A stretch of 9,163 nucleotides of DNA from Marinilabiliales bacterium (GTDB lineage Bacteria > Bacteroidota > Bacteroidia > Bacteroidales > BM523): assembly GCA_002869425.1 (NCBI GenBank), contig PKSZ01000276.1:1-9163 (forward strand), in the 5' to 3' direction. How positions within the stretch are numbered: position 1 is the stretch's first letter; every line of letters begins with the position of its first letter. The notes beneath the pieces were generated by a model. That model was given only the letters and a program-made list of their open reading frames with translations. It was not told the origin of the DNA and did no database searches. Of this stretch, positions 6,379 to 9,163 are shown in pieces. The position numbers and the translations under genes are program-made.

Positions 6379-8239
6379 AGACTGGTCGATACGTGTAAAG
6401 ATTATACTGATAATCCTTTCGGTTACATCTATTGCATTGATCTTATCTGCATTGATATTTTCGGTTTTTGACAAATCAGAATTCAATAATGAAAGGAAAA
6501 ATGACCTTGAAATTATGGCTAAGATGATTGGCAACTACAATACAGCTGCGCTTATTTTTAAAGACAAATCTGCAGCCAATGAATCATTGTCTACCCTTAT
6601 TGCTGATGAGAATATTGAACTGGCATATATTTTAAACCTTGATTTCGACACAATTGCTCTTTACAAAAACAATCCAGACAAGAAAAACCATTTTAGAATT
6701 AAGAATTTAAACACAGATACAATAATCATAAAAAGTACTTCAATACAGTTGATAAAACCCATTAAACTGTATGATGAACTCATTGGTAGCATTACCATCG
6801 AAACCAACTTAAAAACTTACTCAGATCGATCAAACAGGTTTTTCTTTATCATAGGAATAATTCTTATTGCAGCACTCTTTATTGCATTCATTCTGGCTAC
6901 ACAGGTCCAAAAAGTTATCTCAAAACCAATTCTCCGTTTGTCTGACATCATGAAGGATATTTCCGTAAAAAAAGATTTTTCTGTTCGAATAGATAAAGAA
7001 TCTAATGATGAAATTGGAGAACTCATCAATGGTTTTAATCAAATGCTTGGGCAAATTGAGAAGCAGAATCTGGCATTAACACTTGCAAAGGAAGATGCTG
7101 AAAGATCGGCAAAAATCAAGAATCAGTTTCTTGCCAATATGAGTCATGAAATCCGTACACCCATGAACGCAATAATTGGCATGTCTAATCTTATGTATGA
7201 CACAAAACTAAATGATGAGCAATACCACTACCTGGAAAGTATAAGAACCTCTGCCAACAATTTGCTGGTAATTATCAATGACATTCTTGATTTTTCTAAA
7301 ATTGAAGCAGGTAAGATTGATTTTGAAAAGAAAAGATTCAACCTGCGCTTTATGTTTGTTAAGCTGGAAAGCACACTACAGTTTCTAATTAAAGAAAAAG
7401 GTCTTCTTTTTACAACCAATGTTAATGAAGAAGTTCCAGAATACATTATTGGAGATGAAGTTCGCTTAATGCAGATGATGCTTAATCTAACTGAAAATGC
7501 AGTTAAATTTACAAAGGAAGGATTTGTTAAGGTTAATGTGAAAATAAAAAGTCAAAGCAGGTCTACCATAACATTGATTTTCACAGTTGAAGACAGCGGA
7601 ATAGGAATCAAAACCGAGAACATTGAAAAAATATTCCAAAGTTTTACTCAAGCTCAAAGTGATAGTAAAAGAACACATGGCGGTAGTGGACTTGGCCTAA
7701 CCATCACCAAACAATTAATTGAATTACAGGGTGGTCAACTTGATGTGACCAGTGAATTGGGCAAAGGAAGCACATTCTTCTTTAACCTTACTTTTGAAAA
7801 AGTTAAAGGTAAAATCATTGACAACGATCAAAAACAAGACAAAAAACTAGCAACAAGAAAACAACCAAAAGACATTACAATTCTTCTTGTTGAAGACAAC
7901 GATATGAATAAACTTCTTGCAGTATCACTTCTAAAAAAGCACAAATTCCCTGTAGATGTTGCAGAAAATGGAAAAGTAGCAATAGACATGCTTGAATCGG
8001 GAAATTATGACATCATCCTAATGGACCTTCATATGCCTGTAATGGACGGTTATGAAACCACACAGTTTATACGTAAAAATTTCTCTGAAAATAAAAAAAA
8101 TATTCCTATCATTGCAGTCACTGCTGCAGCGATAGTCGGTGAAAAAGAAAAATGTTTTTCGAAAGGAATGGATGAATACATCTCTAAACCTTTTGATGCT
8201 GAGAAACTTATTGAAATCATATATAAATTAACAAGCTAA
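6359..8239 (+). CDS. Hybrid sensor histidine kinase: CHASE8-HAMP-HisKA-HATPase-REC
   Basis: With the ATG at 6359 the product has 626 residues. In order: TM1 (about 13-36), a periplasmic CHASE8-type sensor (about 37-159, with [20 protein letters not shown]), TM2 (about 160-180), HAMP (about 181-235), HisKA with phospho-acceptor His263 in [11 protein letters not shown], then the ATPase. The ATPase shows the N box [11 protein letters not shown] (Asn380), the G1 box EDSGIGI (Asp412) and the G2 box [10 protein letters not shown] receiver (about 506-622) has the acidic pair Glu512/Asp513, phospho-acceptor Asp556 in [11 protein letters not shown], Thr588 and Lys610. All catalytic residues are present. 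The CHASE8 sensor is the kind found in YfiN, whose partner is YfiR, encoded just upstream. Phosphate should pass from His263 to Asp556 and on to the HPt protein encoded next. The frame is open upstream to a TTG at 6335, but the ATG start gives a cleaner N-terminus and a 20-nt overlap with the YfiR gene. There is no DNA-binding domain. Confidence 0.95.
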   Translation: MKKTFFKDWSIRVKIILIILSVTSIALILSALIFSVFDKSEFNNERKNDLEIMAKMIGNYNTAALIFKDKSAANESLSTLIADENIELAYILNLDFDTIALYKNNPDKKNHFRIKNLNTDTIIIKSTSIQLIKPIKLYDELIGSITIETNLKTYSDRSNRFFFIIGIILIAALFIAFILATQVQKVISKPILRLSDIMKDISVKKDFSVRIDKESNDEIGELINGFNQMLGQIEKQNLALTLAKEDAERSAKIKNQFLANMSHEIRTPMNAIIGMSNLMYDTKLNDEQYHYLESIRTSANNLLVIINDILDFSKIEAGKIDFEKKRFNLRFMFVKLESTLQFLIKEKGLLFTTNVNEEVPEYIIGDEVRLMQMMLNLTENAVKFTKEGFVKVNVKIKSQSRSTITLIFTVEDSGIGIKTENIEKIFQSFTQAQSDSKRTHGGSGLGLTITKQLIELQGGQLDVTSELGKGSTFFFNLTFEKVKGKIIDNDQKQDKKLATRKQPKDITILLVEDNDMNKLLAVSLLKKHKFPVDVAENGKVAIDMLESGNYDIILMDLHMPVMDGYETTQFIRKNFSENKKNIPIIAVTAAAIVGEKEKCFSKGMDEYISKPFDAEKLIEIIYKLTS

Positions 8240-8240
8240 A

Positions 8241-8591
8241 ATGGATCGTCAGACCAAAATTGTAGACCTCACCTATCTTAAAAGCATGTCAGAAGGAAAC
8301 GATGAATTGATTAAGGAAATGATTGATATTTTCAAGAAACAGATTCCTGAGTTTTTAACTGAGATGAATTCTTTTTATGAGCAAGGGAAATTTGAATCAC
8401 TGGGAGCTCTTGCACACAAAGCCAAAAGCTCTGTTTATATAATGGGAATGAGCGATCTGGCAGCAAAACTAAAAGACTTCGAGCTTTTAGCCAAAAAAGG
8501 AGAAAAACAGGAAACTTACCCGAATTACATTAAAGAATTTGAAAAAAGCTGCGCCGCAGCTATCGATGAACTGGACCAGCTTTTCTCATAG
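8241..8591 (+). CDS. Stand-alone HPt phosphotransfer protein
   Basis: This 116-residue soluble protein is a single histidine phosphotransfer four-helix bundle. The phospho-acceptor is His59 in LAHKAKSSVYIMGM (58-70 region), with the usual Lys two residues after the His and small residues behind it. The N-terminal helix contains DLTYLKSMSEGNDELIKEMI, typical of HPt domains that begin with an Asp-Leu-x-x-Leu stretch. No kinase or receiver domain is attached. It starts 1 nt after the stop of the hybrid kinase, so the two are certainly one transcript and probably made in step. Its likely role is to take phosphate from Asp556 of that kinase and pass it to a response regulator encoded elsewhere. 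The 3' end of the gene converges on clpB with an 8-nt gap and contains a hairpin that may serve as the clpB terminator. Confidence 0.93.
   Translation: MDRQTKIVDLTYLKSMSEGNDELIKEMIDIFKKQIPEFLTEMNSFYEQGKFESLGALAHKAKSSVYIMGMSDLAAKLKDFELLAKKGEKQETYPNYIKEFEKSCAAAIDELDQLFS
8542..8561 (-). terminator. Candidate clpB terminator inside the HPt coding end
   Basis: On the minus strand AGCTGC-GGC-GCAGCT forms a 6-bp GC-rich stem with a 3-nt loop, and a run of six Ts begins at the last base of the stem. It starts 38 nt after the clpB stop codon. On the opposite strand it encodes SCAAA of the HPt protein, so an Ala-rich coding origin by chance is possible. Confidence 0.5.
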
Positions 8592-8599
8592 TTTCAGAT

Positions 8600-9163
8600 T
8601 TACTTCTGATTGGTAAATATCAATTCATCTCCATCAACATCAACAAACACTTCTGCATCAGAAGAAACATCTCCAGATAAAATCTTCTTACTCAATTCAT
8701 TGAGTAATTGTTTTTGTATTACTCTTTTGACAGGTCTTGCACCATATTGAGGATCAAATCCTTTGCTTGCAATTAAATCGATAGCAGAATCCGTTATCTC
8801 AATGGTAACCTGTTGTTTTTGCAAGGTTTTTTGCAGCAGAGAGAACTGTAAGCGAACTACTTCTTTTATCTGTTCCTCTGTTAGTGGTGTAAACATAATA
8901 ATCTCATCAATCCTGTTCAGGAATTCTGGCCTAATGGTTCTTTTCAACTCTTCCATTACTTTTAATCTGGTTTGCTCAAAAGAATCTTCGGTTTGAACAT
9001 TCGCTAACTGTTCCTGAATAATGTGTGAACCAACATTGGATGTCATTATGATGATAGTATTTTTAAAGTCTACCAAACGTCCTTTATTATCCGTCATACG
9101 CCCATCATCCAGAACCTGTAGAAGGATATTAAAAACATCAGGATGTGCTTTCTCTATTTCATC
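8600..9163 (-). CDS. clpB: ATP-dependent disaggregase ClpB, C-terminal part (5' end beyond the window)
   Basis: The frame is open from the right edge to the TAA at 8600-8602, giving the last 187 residues of a protein normally about 860 long. It begins within the Walker B of the second AAA+ domain (DEIEKAHPDVF), so the Walker A lies outside. Visible next are sensor 1 (IIMTSNVGS, Asn43 of this fragment), the arginine finger in RPEFLNRIDE (Arg84), and the C-terminal small domain with sensor 2 GARPVKR (141-147). ClpB is a cytoplasmic hexamer that, with DnaK, pulls proteins out of aggregates. ClpB is preferred over ClpA/ClpC because the DDGRMTDNKGR and QKQLLNELSKKILSG stretches and the end fit ClpB. 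Without the middle coiled-coil domain this cannot be fully proved. An internal ATG at 9097 is not the true start. The gene converges on the HPt gene. Confidence 0.9.
   Translation of the reverse strand, partial: DEIEKAHPDVFNILLQVLDDGRMTDNKGRLVDFKNTIIIMTSNVGSHIIQEQLANVQTEDSFEQTRLKVMEELKRTIRPEFLNRIDEIIMFTPLTEEQIKEVVRLQFSLLQKTLQKQQVTIEITDSAIDLIASKGFDPQYGARPVKRVIQKQLLNELSKKILSGDVSSDAEVFVDVDGDELIFTNQK
8688..8715 (+). terminator. Candidate terminator of the signalling operon inside the clpB coding end
   Basis: On the plus strand TTACTCAA-TTCA-TTGAGTAA is a perfect 8-bp stem with a 4-nt loop, followed by TTGTTTTT. It lies 96 nt after the HPt stop. In the minus direction no T-run follows, so it is oriented for the HPt transcript. 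The stem is AT-rich and overlaps codons for LLNEL of ClpB, so it could be chance. Confidence 0.42.

Noticed and set aside
8594..8609. TCAGA/TCTGA hairpin at the HPt-clpB junction as a bidirectional terminator
   Set aside because: It has only a 5-bp AT-rich stem with no T-run on either strand. The two hairpins further inside the genes fit better.

Overview
The window comes from an AT-rich member of the Bacteroidota, possibly a marine Bacteroidales/Marinilabiliales-type organism (that rank is a guess). Four things support this: starts without Shine-Dalgarno sequences, promoter-like TAnnTTTG elements, a PorE-like TPR/beta-propeller/CRD/OmpA protein, and a CHASE8 hybrid kinase preceded by a YfiR protein.

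Layout. Positions 1-1564 (minus strand) hold gcvT, the T-protein of the glycine cleavage system, followed 22 bp later by the first 146 codons of an unknown lipoprotein that runs off the left edge. Positions 1565-1724 carry a candidate gcvT promoter, two short symmetric sequences and a strong intrinsic terminator for the gene on the right. Positions 1725-4894 (minus strand) are a tight two-gene unit: an exported protein of nine perfectly phased TPRs, then a 692-residue exported TPR/PD40/CRD/OmpA protein that probably anchors to peptidoglycan. Positions 4982-5749 (minus strand) are a SAM-methyltransferase-like gene cut in two by one in-frame TAA. The reading frame and family resemblance continue on both sides of the stop, so it is best read as one broken (or recoded) gene, not two small genes.

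Positions 5830-8591 (plus strand) form a three-gene signalling operon: a periplasmic YfiR-like protein with a TTG start, a membrane CHASE8-HAMP-HisKA-HATPase-REC hybrid kinase overlapping it by 20 nt, and a stand-alone HPt phosphotransfer protein 1 nt further on. In Pseudomonas YfiR restrains the CHASE8 diguanylate cyclase YfiN. Here the same periplasmic sensing pair appears to be wired to a phosphorelay. No output regulator is encoded in the window.

Positions 8600-9163 (minus strand) are the C-terminal 187 residues of the disaggregase ClpB, converging on the HPt gene with an 8-bp gap. Each of these two genes seems to carry, inside its own 3' coding end, a terminator-like hairpin oriented for the other gene.

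No tRNA, rRNA, CRISPR array, insertion sequence or phage gene was seen. The items most worth checking are the in-frame stop in the methyltransferase-like gene, the rewired YfiR-CHASE8 phosphorelay and the reciprocal terminators.
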